The translations under genes were made by a program, and so were the position numbers. The notes beneath the pieces are model-generated. The model did no database searches. It was not told the DNA's origin and saw only the letters and a program-made list of their open reading frames with translations. From NCBI GenBank assembly GCA_029570245.1, contig JAKQSH010000367.1:1-47665 (forward strand): a stretch of DNA of 47,665 nt, given 5' to 3'. Origin of the DNA: Deltaproteobacteria bacterium. Its GTDB lineage: Bacteria > Myxococcota_A > SURF-8. How positions within the stretch are numbered: position 1 is the stretch's first letter; the number at the start of each line of letters is the position of its first letter. Shown in pieces: positions 1 through 8,872 of this stretch.

Positions 1-756
1 GTTGATGATGTTCAGAAGATCGGCGGTCTGCATGGCATTGCCGAAATCGTCCCATATGATATTCAGCCCTTCCGCACTCACCTGCCAGGCTTCTGCAATC
101 AGTTCCGCGTCCGAAAGCGAGCTGTAACGGTGAAAATATCCGGATGGTTCCAGATGTTCCGGCACCGCGCCCAGAGCCTGCGGCAGAACGGCCAGCGCCG
201 CAGCAACGGTTTCGGAGTCTTCGTCCGTCCATTTCAGCGCCGCCGCCCAGCAGTCGATATCTTCGCCGCAGTCGGCTTGAGTAAACGCCTCGCTGCGCGC
301 CTCGGAAACGGCCGACAGAGTGGAGTCCGACGCCAGCGCCTGACGCAACTCGGCCACTTCGTCGAAAAGCGTCAGCAGATAAAAGTTTTTGTCCTGGACA
401 AAATTTCCGCTTTCTGCTGACGAGTAATCAGGGTCAAAAGGCTGCATGTCCAGCGGCGTTTCCGGCGCGCATAGCGAAGGGTCGATGCCGATCATTGATT
501 CGCTCCACTCCTGAAACTCGGCGCTTTCCGCTTCACTTTCCGGGTCGCTGTCGCTTTCCTGTACAGCATCGTCCTCAAACTCATCCTCGGTCGAATCCGT
601 GTCTCCGTCGCTTTCGGTCTCGGCGCTCTCAGAAAGTTCAGAAATTTCGGCATCTCCATCCGGGATATCGCTTCCTGTGTCGTCTTCTCCGCTGCAGCCG
701 TTCAGCAAAAAAAGAACCGCAACAATAATCATTGCCGGAAACAGACGGGATTTCAT
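1..756 (-). CDS. lipoprotein with acidic linker, 3' end outside window
   Basis: Open frame of 252 codons running off the left edge, starting at ATG 756 with a GGAGG ribosome site about 8 bases upstream. The N-terminus is a lipoprotein signal: basic MKSR, a hydrophobic stretch and a lipobox LLNGC with Cys21. It is followed by about 60 residues very rich in D, E, S and G, probably a flexible linker holding the domain away from the membrane. The following region (FDPDYSSAES, then a helical stretch with DCGEDIDCWAAAL) matches no family I recognise. It shares the lipobox-plus-acidic-linker design with the lipoproteins at 11492, 14504, 18327 and 33810. Function unknown; coding status is well supported. 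Confidence 0.8.
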   Translation of the reverse strand, partial: MKSRLFPAMIIVAVLFLLNGCSGEDDTGSDIPDGDAEISELSESAETESDGDTDSTEDEFEDDAVQESDSDPESEAESAEFQEWSESMIGIDPSLCAPETPLDMQPFDPDYSSAESGNFVQDKNFYLLTLFDEVAELRQALASDSTLSAVSEARSEAFTQADCGEDIDCWAAALKWTDEDSETVAAALAVLPQALGAVPEHLEPSGYFHRYSSLSDAELIAEAWQVSAEGLNIIWDDFGNAMQTADLLNIIN

Positions 757-1528
757 GGTTTAACCTCCACAGACTGAAACAAACAGGATTCTCCGGGAAA
801 ATATTCTTCATTAATTCTGATTCAATAAGATTAATGCAGTATCGTCTGCAGGTCAACAGCCCGGCGCGAATTAACCGGAAACTGACGTTTTCGGAAAAAT
901 ATTAAAATATCGAAGAACCGGCTTCTGCAATGGATTTGACGATTGACGGTAAATAAGTATGATTGCCAGTTAATGAAAGCCATCTCGATTGCAGAGCGGT
1001 TTTTCTGCATCGAGTTCCGTCGGCACATCTTGACAAAGGATTTCAGCAGCTTTGATTTCGGAAAGAATCAGAATTCAGGCATACATCACACTGCTGCTCA
1101 TGGCTGCTGTCTGGGTTGCGGCAGGCCTGGATTTTGTTTCTTTCGAACACAAATGGAACAGCAGGCAGCAGACCTATCTGCATTTTTCAAAATGCGGCGA
1201 AAATCTTTCGATTTTCCTGACTCCTTCTCACGATGAAAACATTCTTGAAACCGGAAAATATGTAAAGCCCGCAGCGGCGGATGTCTGTCAGATGCTGTCT
1301 CAAATGAGACACAACAATCTGTCCTGTCCCCAGGACAGATCAGTTATGGTAGAATCTTCCATACGACAGTGTTTTTCTGTCTCTGATATTGCGACATCTG
1401 CCGGAGCACACGTATGCAACTATGCACCCAAACATTCCCCGCCAGCCGATATGGTCTGAAATCCTCTTCTGTTTTCTGAAAAATAAGTTGTTCAGCTGTC
1501 TCAGCCGTTGGTTTTCGAAAGCGTTGCA
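757..1528. other. long intergenic stretch with inverted repeats
   Basis: About 770 bases between a minus-strand lipoprotein and a plus-strand operon. A weak 135-codon plus-strand frame (TTG 1052 to 1459) begins with a hydrophobic segment (ITLLLMAAVWVAAGL) but has no known domain and poor start signals; it may be a decayed gene. Two perfect inverted repeats lie close together: 1296-1311 (TGTCTCA/TGAGACA around AA) and 1319-1338 (CTGTCCT/AGGACAG around six bases). The first also fits TGT-N10-ACA, the form bound by some sigma-54 activators, but I see no GG/GC sigma-54 promoter near it. Confidence 0.35.
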
Positions 1529-2029
1529 ATGTCGCTGCGTCACAGTCATTTAATTCTGGCCCTTCTGCTGGCTCTGCCTGTCGCCGTCGTAACCTTGTAT
1601 TTGTTCCGGCCCGATAAGGCTGTGCCGGACGATTGCCGCATGGTTCCCATTGAGCGCTGGCGTAACGGTGAGCCGAAAACGCTGACCTGCGACTGGGTGA
1701 AGAATAACATCGAATACGCCAGATACTGCGCCATCAAACCCGACGGCAAAGAGGCCGGTTGCTGGGTAACGCGCAACGGCGAACCCTATGAAGGCGACGT
1801 TGTCGAATGGTACGTTTACGGCAGAATGCCCGATCCGCAGGCGGCTTACGGAGTGGCGCGGGCCATAATGCGTTTTTCCCGTGGACAGCCGGACGGCGTC
1901 TGGCTGAATTATTATCCGAACGGAAAACTTATGAACGAAACCGTTTTCGAAAATGGTAGAAGCAAGGAAGTAAGACTTTACGACCAGTCCGGCAAGCTGG
2001 TGAGGAAAAACAGCTTTTCTTACCCTTAA
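1529..2029 (+). CDS. small membrane-anchored protein with MORN-like C-terminus
   Basis: About 166 residues if the ATG at 1529 is used; an upstream in-frame TTG at 1508 would add seven residues but has no better ribosome site. Residues about 8-27 form one hydrophobic signal-anchor (LILALLLALPVAVVTLYLF). The C-terminal third has the tandem G-x-x-D-G-x-W..Y-x-x-G-K-L pattern (GVWLNYYPNGKLMNETVF, then LYDQSGKLV) of MORN_2/YwqK-type repeats. This predicts a small periplasmic beta-rich domain. The stop is 9 bases before the next ATG, and the ribosome site of that gene overlaps the stop, so it is probably cotranscribed with the CDF-HflK/HflC/HflK genes. Its role there is unknown. Confidence 0.7.
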   Translation: MSLRHSHLILALLLALPVAVVTLYLFRPDKAVPDDCRMVPIERWRNGEPKTLTCDWVKNNIEYARYCAIKPDGKEAGCWVTRNGEPYEGDVVEWYVYGRMPDPQAAYGVARAIMRFSRGQPDGVWLNYYPNGKLMNETVFENGRSKEVRLYDQSGKLVRKNSFSYP

Positions 2030-2038
2030 GGAAGCACA

Positions 2039-3883
2039 ATGAATCGAAAAATAAAAGCTTCGCTGATATCCATCTGTTCAGATGTTCTTATGATAAGCAT
2101 CAAGGCGGTGCTGGCGTCCCTCAGCGGCAGCGCGGCGCTTCTGGCCGACGCTTATCATTCGCTGTCCGATCTTTTCGTTTCCATATCGGTGCTGACAGGA
2201 GCCGCTTCCCGTTCGTATGTCGAAAAACGGGCGGAGGCCTGCGCTCAATCGCAGACTGAAACCGGCACGCAGACCGCGACAGAAGAAACCGGCAGCGAAC
2301 AGAGCGCCGCGACTGATGAGGCACAGAGCGAAAGCGCACGTAAAAACGCGCCGGGCTACTGGATAGAGGCCGGAATCGCCTACATAATTTCTCTGGTGAT
2401 ACTGTATCTGCCGGTCGAAATCATAAGCGGCCTGGCCGACAGCGGATCATACGAAATCAGAAATACGTGGATTGCAGTCATCGGAGTGGTTCTCTGCATA
2501 ATCATTGCATATTTTCTTTCACGATTCAAAATTCAGGTCGGAGCCGAAACGGATTCTCCGGCACTGGCGGCAGACGGTTACCATACCCGCATGGACATGT
2601 TCAGCTCAATCGCCGTCCTGTTTTCGCTCATGGGGCATCAGATCGGCATCAGGCTTGATCCGCTGGTGGCCATAATCATAGCCGTACTTATCGGAATAAC
2701 CGGACTGGAGCTTTTCATAACGTCCGTCATGGGGTTTGTACAGAAAACCAGCCTGCGCGATCTTTCGCTGTGGGGCAGGATAAACGCCGGAGCCGACCGT
2801 GCTTTTTCTTATACGGTCATGCGGTTTACCGGGCGCAGCGTTTCGTTGTCGGAATTCAATCTGGTCGGGCGTTTTTCGCCGCATAAATTCCTGACTCCGC
2901 GACGCCTGGCGCTCTGGCTGTTTCTGGCGTCGGCGCTGTGGTTTTCCAGTGGTCTGACCACCATCGCCCCTGATGAGATCGGCGTAAAATTCCGCTTCGG
3001 ACGCATTGTTGACGGCGAAATCAGGCCCGGCCTGGCCTATGGCTTGCCGTGGCCGCTCGAAAAAATAGAGCGTGTCAACATGACAAAGATTTACGGCGTC
3101 GAACTGGGTTTCCGCACCGATCAGAAGGCCGAAGGCAGTTTCACTTCCACACTGTGGGAAGCCACGCATACGGTTGACGGATACAGAAAAGAAAGGACGG
3201 AATCGGTCTCGCTGACCGGCGACGAAAACATCGTGGATTTCAGCCTGGTACTGCATTACCGCCCGCTGAATGCAGTGGTTCCGTTCTATAAGGTCAACAA
3301 CATCGACGAAGTTCTGCGCGGCCTTCTCGAATCCGGTATGCGCCGGGTTGTGGCAGTCAAAAACGCCGATCAGCTGCTGGTTGAAGACCGGCAGGCGATT
3401 CTTACGGAAATAAAGAATGAACTTTCGGAAGAAGTCAAACGCCTGGAACTGGGCGTCGAGATTATGGGAGTCTACTGCCATGACCTGCATCCGCCGCTTG
3501 AAGTGGTGGAGGCCTTCCGCAGCGTCTTTTCGGCGCGCGAAGAAAAAGCGCGTCTGCTGAACGAGGCCGAAAGCGCACGCAATGCATCCCTGCCGCAGGC
3601 TCGCGCCGACAGCAGACGCAAACTGCTTGAAGCCGAAGCCTTCGAGCATGAGCAGAAGGAACACTCCGGCGGCGACGCGGAAAATTTCAGGCTTAAGGCT
3701 GAAGCGTACCGAATCGCTCCGGGGGTCACATCTTACCGTTATTACATAGAAACAGCCGAAAAAGGCATGGCCGGAAAGAAAAAAATCATTGCCGACCCGG
3801 ACGCCAACCGGGGCGGGTACAATCTGTGGTTTTTCGCGCCTGAAAAACTGGGCGGAATCAGCGGCATAAAAGGAGAACGATAA
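2039..3883 (+). CDS. fusion: cation diffusion facilitator membrane domain + HflK/SPFH domain
   Basis: 614 residues, ATG 2039 with AAGGAAG six bases upstream. Residues 1-235 look like the six-helix membrane part of a CDF metal exporter: HSLSD (H40, D44) in TM2 and HTRMD (H182, D186) in TM5 give the two-His two-Asp site typical of zinc-type CDFs. A long acidic loop (66-102) lies between TM2 and TM3. The usual CDF cytoplasmic domain is absent. Instead, after a linker and a seventh hydrophobic helix (289-308), residues about 309-600 match HflK: PDEIGVKFRFGRI, RPGLAYGLPWP, TGDENIVDF and a charged A/E-rich coiled-coil tail. HflK proteins form large membrane cages, commonly with HflC, around FtsH. 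Metal transport and FtsH control are inferred from the families. The reading frame is continuous, so the fusion is not a sequencing join. Confidence 0.88.
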   Translation: MNRKIKASLISICSDVLMISIKAVLASLSGSAALLADAYHSLSDLFVSISVLTGAASRSYVEKRAEACAQSQTETGTQTATEETGSEQSAATDEAQSESARKNAPGYWIEAGIAYIISLVILYLPVEIISGLADSGSYEIRNTWIAVIGVVLCIIIAYFLSRFKIQVGAETDSPALAADGYHTRMDMFSSIAVLFSLMGHQIGIRLDPLVAIIIAVLIGITGLELFITSVMGFVQKTSLRDLSLWGRINAGADRAFSYTVMRFTGRSVSLSEFNLVGRFSPHKFLTPRRLALWLFLASALWFSSGLTTIAPDEIGVKFRFGRIVDGEIRPGLAYGLPWPLEKIERVNMTKIYGVELGFRTDQKAEGSFTSTLWEATHTVDGYRKERTESVSLTGDENIVDFSLVLHYRPLNAVVPFYKVNNIDEVLRGLLESGMRRVVAVKNADQLLVEDRQAILTEIKNELSEEVKRLELGVEIMGVYCHDLHPPLEVVEAFRSVFSAREEKARLLNEAESARNASLPQARADSRRKLLEAEAFEHEQKEHSGGDAENFRLKAEAYRIAPGVTSYRYYIETAEKGMAGKKKIIADPDANRGGYNLWFFAPEKLGGISGIKGER

Positions 3884-4767
3884 TGAAAAAGGCGCTGGCG
3901 GCAATCGGAGCACTCATAATTCTGATTTATATCATCGGCACTTCTTTTGTCACCGTTCACGAAAGCGAAGTGGTGATAATCACGCTTTTCAATCGTCCGA
4001 CACGCATAGTCGATCAGGCCGGTCTGACGCTGAAATGGCCCGACCCCATTCAGACGGCCATCCGCCTTGACCACCGGTTGCAATCGCTTGATTCCAATCT
4101 GGGAGAATATCTGACGCGTGACAAGAAAAACCTGGTGGCGAGCAGCTTCATCATATGGCGCATAGCCGACCCGGAGCGGTTCATTCAGAGCGTGCGCAAC
4201 AGCGCAGGCGCGCAGCGCAGGCTTTCCGACCTTGTAAGCTCGGAAATTGGCGTCGCCATCGGCGAATACCAGTTGAGCGATTTTCTCAATACCGGCAAGG
4301 AAGGCTCGAAGATCGGAGAAATATGCGATAATGTTCTGAAGAAAACCGCACCGCAGTCAATGAATGATTTCGGCGTCGAACTGGTGGATGTGCAGTTGCG
4401 CCGCCTGGGATTCCCCAGCCAGAACCTGCGCTCTGTATACGACCGCATGAGCGCCGAACGTGAGCGCATAGCCAAAAAGTACCGCGCCGAGGGCGAGGAG
4501 GAAGCCTCCAACATCCGTTCGCAGACTGACAAGGAAGTGCGTGAACTGCTGGCGCATGCCTATCGCGAATCACAGATAACGCGCGGGCGCGGGGAGGCCG
4601 AAGCCATCAAAATCTACGCCGAAGCATTCTCGAAGGACCCCGGCTTCTACAAAATGATGCGTACTCTCGAAGCCTACAACAAACTCATGGACGAGAAAAC
4701 CACTCTTATACTCTCGGCGGAGTCTCCGCTGTTCAAATATCTCGAAAATCCGCCGGAGGGAAACTGA
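3883..4767 (+). CDS. hflC: HflC-like SPFH membrane protein
   Basis: 294 residues. The start overlaps the stop of the preceding gene by one base (TAATG), implying translational coupling. One N-terminal transmembrane helix (residues about 5-22) is followed by the SPFH domain (TVHESEVVIITLFNRP, then GLTLKWPDP and RLDHRLQSLDS). A long charged helix follows (RMSAERERIAKKYRAEGEEEA), then RGEAEAIKIYAEAF, which is characteristic of HflC. HflC partners HflK in a membrane assembly that restrains the FtsH protease. Its place between two HflK-type genes suggests it may pair with both, or that hetero-oligomers of three subunits form. Length matches the family. Confidence 0.9.
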   Translation: MKKALAAIGALIILIYIIGTSFVTVHESEVVIITLFNRPTRIVDQAGLTLKWPDPIQTAIRLDHRLQSLDSNLGEYLTRDKKNLVASSFIIWRIADPERFIQSVRNSAGAQRRLSDLVSSEIGVAIGEYQLSDFLNTGKEGSKIGEICDNVLKKTAPQSMNDFGVELVDVQLRRLGFPSQNLRSVYDRMSAERERIAKKYRAEGEEEASNIRSQTDKEVRELLAHAYRESQITRGRGEAEAIKIYAEAFSKDPGFYKMMRTLEAYNKLMDEKTTLILSAESPLFKYLENPPEGN

Positions 4768-4768
4768 A

Positions 4769-5698
4769 ATGAGCGAGGAAAAGACGCTTAAGCACACCTT
4801 CCGCCATGCGCGGAAGATTCTGCTGGCTTCGCTGGCGCTGCTGTTTCTGCTTTATCTGGCCAGCGGCATCTACGCGCTCAAACCGGAACAGACCGGAGTT
4901 CTGATGCGTTTCGGAAAAATTGTGGCCGACGATATTCAGCCCGGCATACATTACCATCTGCCATGGCCTTTTGAATCAGTGTCGCGCCCCAACACCAGGG
5001 AAATCCGCTCACTGGAACTGACTTTCAGAAACGACGAAGCTGCGGAAGAAGACGATTACGAAGGCGGTCAGCTGCTGACCGGCGACGAGAATATTGTTCT
5101 GCTTACGCTGCTGGTTCAGTACACCATAAAATCTCCGGCCGATTACCTGACCGGCTCCGAATACCCTGAATACATCCTGTCCCGCCTGATTCAGGCCGAA
5201 AGCGTCAGATTGTTTGCCAGCATGTACATAGACGACATTCTGACAACCGGGCGCAACAGCATTCAGAGTGAACTGAAGCAGAAAGTGCAGAAATCCTCCG
5301 ATGGAATCGGTCTGGGAATACAGCTGGTCTCGGTGCAGATGCAGGCTGTGGAGCCTCCGCCGCGCGTGGCGCACTCATTCAAAGATGTAGCCTCGGCCCG
5401 CGAAGACATGCACAAAATGCTTCAAAAAGCCAACGGTGAACGCAACCGCCGCCTGCCGGAGGCCCGCGCCCAGGCTGAGCGCTCCATAAAAGAATCCGAA
5501 GCTCAGGCCAGCGAAATGATCGAAATGGCGCGCGGTGACGCCGAGAAGTTTCTGTCGGTATGGGACGAATACCGCAAGGCGCGCAGCGTTACGGCTCATC
5601 GCATATACATGGAAACCGTCGAAAACGTTCTGACGCGGGTAAAGAAGCATATCGTAAACCCCAACGCAGAGCGTAAGGCAGGAAACGGTATGCGCTGA
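4769..5698 (+). CDS. hflK: HflK-like SPFH membrane protein
   Basis: 309 residues, starting one base after the hflC stop, with GGAGGG at 4755-4760 as ribosome site. It has one N-terminal transmembrane helix (about 18-37), then an SPFH domain with ALKPEQTGVLMRFGKI, QPGIHYHLPWPFESV, LLTGDENIVLLTLLVQY and a helical A/E/R-rich tail ending in ETVENVLTRVKKHIVNP. These are HflK hallmarks. It is close in motifs to the C-terminal half of the CDF fusion at 2039 but lacks the transporter domain, so the operon carries two HflK-type paralogues flanking one HflC. No terminator is evident directly downstream. Confidence 0.9.
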   Translation: MSEEKTLKHTFRHARKILLASLALLFLLYLASGIYALKPEQTGVLMRFGKIVADDIQPGIHYHLPWPFESVSRPNTREIRSLELTFRNDEAAEEDDYEGGQLLTGDENIVLLTLLVQYTIKSPADYLTGSEYPEYILSRLIQAESVRLFASMYIDDILTTGRNSIQSELKQKVQKSSDGIGLGIQLVSVQMQAVEPPPRVAHSFKDVASAREDMHKMLQKANGERNRRLPEARAQAERSIKESEAQASEMIEMARGDAEKFLSVWDEYRKARSVTAHRIYMETVENVLTRVKKHIVNPNAERKAGNGMR

Positions 5699-6189
5699 TA
5701 TTTCAGCTGCATTACTGCCTTAACGTTATTGAGCGCTAACCTTCGTCGCTTGCGCCATGCTGCCGGCAAGAATGAATATCCGTTAATTTTTTTGTGGTAT
5801 TTTTATTTTTTCTGCTGTATGGTACAGCCCCTTTGTCGGGTCGTTCTCCGACTGTCTGCGAAGACGGCGTCCGAGGATCGCGGTATGTCGCCGCTCGCAT
5901 ACAGTCAGTGGATTTTTTGTTGCCTGGCTTCCAGGAATATGTATTCTATAGACGTGGTGGTTTTCCGGTTTGGAGAACAGAAGAATCTCTGCCGGAAACG
6001 CATGGATTTTTTTCCGTCTTTTGTGGTTCCATTATCACTGCCGGCCTGCGGAGAAGAAGGCTGCAGCAAGGGCGCGTTCAATTTAATACTCAGGGGGATT
6101 TAATGCGACGACGCCCGTTCGATGAGTTTCCATATGGATGGAAGCGATAAAGTTCCCGGATATTTTTATATTATTTTTTACTGACCCGT
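5699..6189. other. non-coding spacer after the hflK operon
   Basis: About 490 bases without a convincing gene. Short open frames here (for example 5729-6103) have Cys/Phe/Leu-rich translations, no ribosome site and no recognisable motif, so I read them as chance. A small inverted repeat CCTGG/CCAGG lies near 5922-5934. The structured leader at 6190-6360 begins at its right end, so promoters for the decarboxylase gene may lie here. Confidence 0.4.
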
Positions 6190-6366
6190 TCCGACATCGA
6201 ATGTGTTTCCGTTCGTGAAACCCAATTTCGAGAAACCGATGTGATGGTTCTTTTTCTTTCAGTCGCTGATGCAGCGAAGTAAATACATCCGACGGGCTTT
6301 ACGGCCCACTGCTCTTTTAACAATGGGAACTGACGGACGACACCGGTTGTCCGTCGATTTTTGTTC
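6190..6366 (+). promoter_or_regulatory. structured leader ending in an intrinsic terminator before the decarboxylase gene
   Basis: Several helices can be drawn by hand. ACATCG 6194-6199 pairs with CGATGT 6237-6242 and encloses GTTTC 6205-6209 with GAAAC 6217-6221. TCGCTG 6263-6268 pairs with CAGCGA 6272-6277. GGGC 6294-6297 pairs with GCCC 6304-6307. The last is a ten-base-pair stem, 6332-6341 with 6346-6355, followed by GATTTTTG, a good intrinsic terminator. The decarboxylase ATG lies about 50 bases further on, so this could be an attenuator or riboswitch-like leader, or the end of an independent small RNA. CGACGG at 6290-6295 can pair with CCGTCG 6351-6356 and so compete with the terminator. 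The pairings are visible; regulation is inferred. Confidence 0.5.
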
Positions 6367-6405
6367 AACCTCAATGAATCAGGATTCTGGGAAAGTTACA
6401 GAGCA

Positions 6406-7584
6406 ATGAAAGAAACAAAAACTATTGACAGATATCTTACAGAAGAGGAACTTGAGAAAATCAAGCAGTTCTCCAAAGACAAAGAAACACCTTTTCTGAT
6501 TGTGAATCTTAAGAAAATCGAAGAAAACTACGACAATCTACATAGGTTGATGCCTTTCGCGAAAATCTATTACGCCGTAAAAGCAAATCCCATGGACGAG
6601 GTCGTAAAAACGCTGGCGAAGAAGGGCTCTTGCTTCGATGTCGCTTCGATATACGAAATCGACCAGTGTCTGGGTCTGGGAATTCCGCCTGAGCGCCTGA
6701 GCTACGGCAACCCGATCAAAAAATCGGAGCATGTCGCTTACGCCTATAAAAAAGGCATCCGTCTTTTCGCGACGGATTCACTGGAAGATATCCAGGGAAT
6801 CGCCAAAAACGCTCCGGGATCGAAAGTCCTCTTCAGAATCATCCTTGAAGGCGGTAATGCCGACTGGCCGCTGTCGAGAAAATTCGGCGCGCACCCGGAC
6901 ATGATTTATCATCTCATTCTAAAAGCCAGCAAAATGAACCTGGAACCTTACGGATTGTCTTTCCATGTCGGATCGCAGCAGCGCGACATCGGCGCCTGGG
7001 ACAACGCCATCTCGTTCTGCAAATATCTGTTCGACGCGCTGAAACAGCACAAAATAAAGCTCAAAGCAATCAATCTGGGCGGCGGATTCCCAACCGACTA
7101 CATCCATCCGACGCATCCGCTTGAAACCTACACCAAATACGTCACCAGATTCCTGCAGGAAGACTTCGCCGACGATTTCCCCGAAATCATCATCGAGCCG
7201 GGCCGCTCAATGGTCGGCAACAGCGGAGTCATGGTGACTCAGATCGTTATGATTTCCAGAAAATCCAGCCTTGACAAGAACAAATGGCTGTATCTGGACG
7301 CCGGAAAATTCAACGGCCTGATCGAAACCATCGACGAGTCGATCAAATATCCCATTTTTTGGGAGCACGCCCAGAAATCCGACCGCAACACAGAGAAGGT
7401 CATCATCGCCGGCCCGACCTGCGACAGCATGGACATCATGTACGAGAAATATCAGTACAAATTCCCTAAAGGCATGAAAGAGGGCGACAAGATGTTCATT
7501 CTTTCGACCGGCGCTTATACGCTGTCTTACTGCTCGGTATACTTCAACGGCTTCCCGCCGATGAAGGGCTACATTCTCAAGTAA
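6406..7584 (+). CDS. PLP-dependent ornithine/lysine-type decarboxylase (fold type III)
   Basis: 392 residues from the ATG at 6406; an upstream TTG at 6361 lies in the terminator tail and is unlikely. The alanine-racemase-fold barrel begins with YYAVKANP, whose Lys59 should bind PLP. HVGSQ and the glycine loop INLGGGFP follow, then EPGR for phosphate binding. GPTCDSMD carries Cys339, the active-site cysteine of the eukaryotic-type ornithine decarboxylase family. The C-terminus (STGAYTLSY and FNGFPPM) is also typical. The enzyme would make putrescine (or cadaverine) from ornithine (or lysine); substrate choice cannot be read from sequence alone. Stands alone, behind a structured leader and before a strong terminator. 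Confidence 0.9.
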   Translation: MKETKTIDRYLTEEELEKIKQFSKDKETPFLIVNLKKIEENYDNLHRLMPFAKIYYAVKANPMDEVVKTLAKKGSCFDVASIYEIDQCLGLGIPPERLSYGNPIKKSEHVAYAYKKGIRLFATDSLEDIQGIAKNAPGSKVLFRIILEGGNADWPLSRKFGAHPDMIYHLILKASKMNLEPYGLSFHVGSQQRDIGAWDNAISFCKYLFDALKQHKIKLKAINLGGGFPTDYIHPTHPLETYTKYVTRFLQEDFADDFPEIIIEPGRSMVGNSGVMVTQIVMISRKSSLDKNKWLYLDAGKFNGLIETIDESIKYPIFWEHAQKSDRNTEKVIIAGPTCDSMDIMYEKYQYKFPKGMKEGDKMFILSTGAYTLSYCSVYFNGFPPMKGYILK

Positions 7585-7610
7585 TACAGCCCCTTCAAAA
7601 AATCTTAAGA

Positions 7611-7650
7611 ACAGAAAGCTTTGCGGAATTCGCAAAGCTTTCTGTTTTTA
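7611..7650 (+). terminator. intrinsic terminator of the decarboxylase gene
   Basis: A perfect 15-base-pair stem, 7611-7625 with 7631-7645, and a five-base loop, followed by TTTTTA. It lies 26 bases after the decarboxylase stop codon. Confidence 0.9.
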
Positions 7651-7798
7651 TATGGCGTAAAAACGGCCTGCCTACAGCCGATGCATACACTCAAATGCCG
7701 CATGCGACAGCTTTCCATTTGAGAATAGCCCCGTGAAGTGATACATAATGACGCAGCACGTTATGGCCGCTTCCGGCGGCTCTGCATGGAGAGGTACA

Positions 7799-8872
7799 AT
7801 GAACTGGGTCTGCGGAATTCTTACGGCGCTGCTGCTGATGGTAATTGCACTCTGGGTGCTGATTGAGATAGCCCGGCGTTATTTTCATGTTCCCTACCCG
7901 GAGTCCGAACGGCACTGGGCGGAAACCGTTGACGGTTTCAGGCTGGCCTTATATCGCCGGCGGCCTGAAAAGCAGCTCTTTGCTCTTCCGATTGTTCTGT
8001 GTCACGGTCTTGGAGCCAACCGCTACGATCTGGACTGGCCGCAATGCTCTTTGGCCCGCTATCTGTGCGACGCCGGTTTTGACGTGTGGGTCTGCGAACT
8101 GCGCAATGCCGGGCAGAGCGACAAGCCGCGTTTATGGAACAGACTGAGCGGGCGCTACAGTTTCGACGATCTGGAACAGAAGGATGTTCCGGCCATAATC
8201 GGAAAAGTGCTGGAAGTCACCGGTGCGCCGCAGCTTCTCTGGACAGGCCACAGCATGGGCGGCATGCTGGCTTATGCCTATCTTGGGCGCGGCGGAGATA
8301 AAATCGCCGCCGCCGTCGCCATCGCATCTCCTGCGTATTTCGACGGCTACGACTGGGCGCGTCCGATGTTCGGCATGGTAAAAAGAACAAGCTGGCTGCC
8401 CATGTACAATCAGGTTTTCGCCGCCCCTCTGCTGGCTCTGTGCCTCGATTTCTTCATTCCCGAACTTCTGAGGCGCTCGGCCAGTCTGGAGAATCTGGGC
8501 AGATATGCCGCGCGTCGCATGATTGTGAACGTGGCGGCCAACGTCTCTACGCCGCTGGGGCGGCAGTTCGTTCACTGGATCGAAAGCGGGCGCTTCGATT
8601 CATTTGACGGAAAAACCAACCACCACGACAATTTTTCCCGTATCCGCACGCCTTTTGCTTTCATAAGTTCAACCGGAGACGGACTGGTGTCTCCCGAAGG
8701 TGTGCAGAAAATATGCGACAGCATTTCCAGCACCGTGAAAGTTCACAGAATTTACGGAAAGCAATTCGGCGGGCTTTGTGATTACGGACACGGCGACCTG
8801 GTGCTGACTGAGAATTCCAGGAAGGAAGTTTTTCCTTTCATTCGCGATTTTCTGAAGGAACACACGCCGTAG
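7799..8872 (+). CDS. membrane-anchored alpha/beta hydrolase
   Basis: 357 residues from ATG 7799, which has GGAGAGG four bases upstream; an in-frame ATG at 7748 lacks a ribosome site. An N-terminal hydrophobic helix (about residues 5-27, ILTALLLMVIALWVLIEIA) anchors it. The hydrolase domain has VLCHGLGANRYDLDW for the oxyanion loop, ELRNAGQSD, and the nucleophile elbow GHSMGG with Ser152. A late acid is likely in SSTGDGLVSP and the catalytic His in YGHGDLV. The pattern recalls lipases and esterases of the acid-lipase type; the substrate is unknown. No close operon partner. Confidence 0.85.
   Translation: MNWVCGILTALLLMVIALWVLIEIARRYFHVPYPESERHWAETVDGFRLALYRRRPEKQLFALPIVLCHGLGANRYDLDWPQCSLARYLCDAGFDVWVCELRNAGQSDKPRLWNRLSGRYSFDDLEQKDVPAIIGKVLEVTGAPQLLWTGHSMGGMLAYAYLGRGGDKIAAAVAIASPAYFDGYDWARPMFGMVKRTSWLPMYNQVFAAPLLALCLDFFIPELLRRSASLENLGRYAARRMIVNVAANVSTPLGRQFVHWIESGRFDSFDGKTNHHDNFSRIRTPFAFISSTGDGLVSPEGVQKICDSISSTVKVHRIYGKQFGGLCDYGHGDLVLTENSRKEVFPFIRDFLKEHTP

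Noticed and set aside
1052..1459. 135-codon plus-strand frame with a hydrophobic start
   Set aside because: TTG start, weak ribosome site, no recognisable domain, and it runs through two perfect inverted repeats. Could be a decayed gene, but not supported as functional.
2606..3913. 435-codon minus-strand frame
   Set aside because: Mirror of the CDF-HflK fusion gene, composition typical of antisense reading.
5729..6103. 124-codon frame after hflK
   Set aside because: No ribosome site, no motif, overlapping alternative frames of equal quality.
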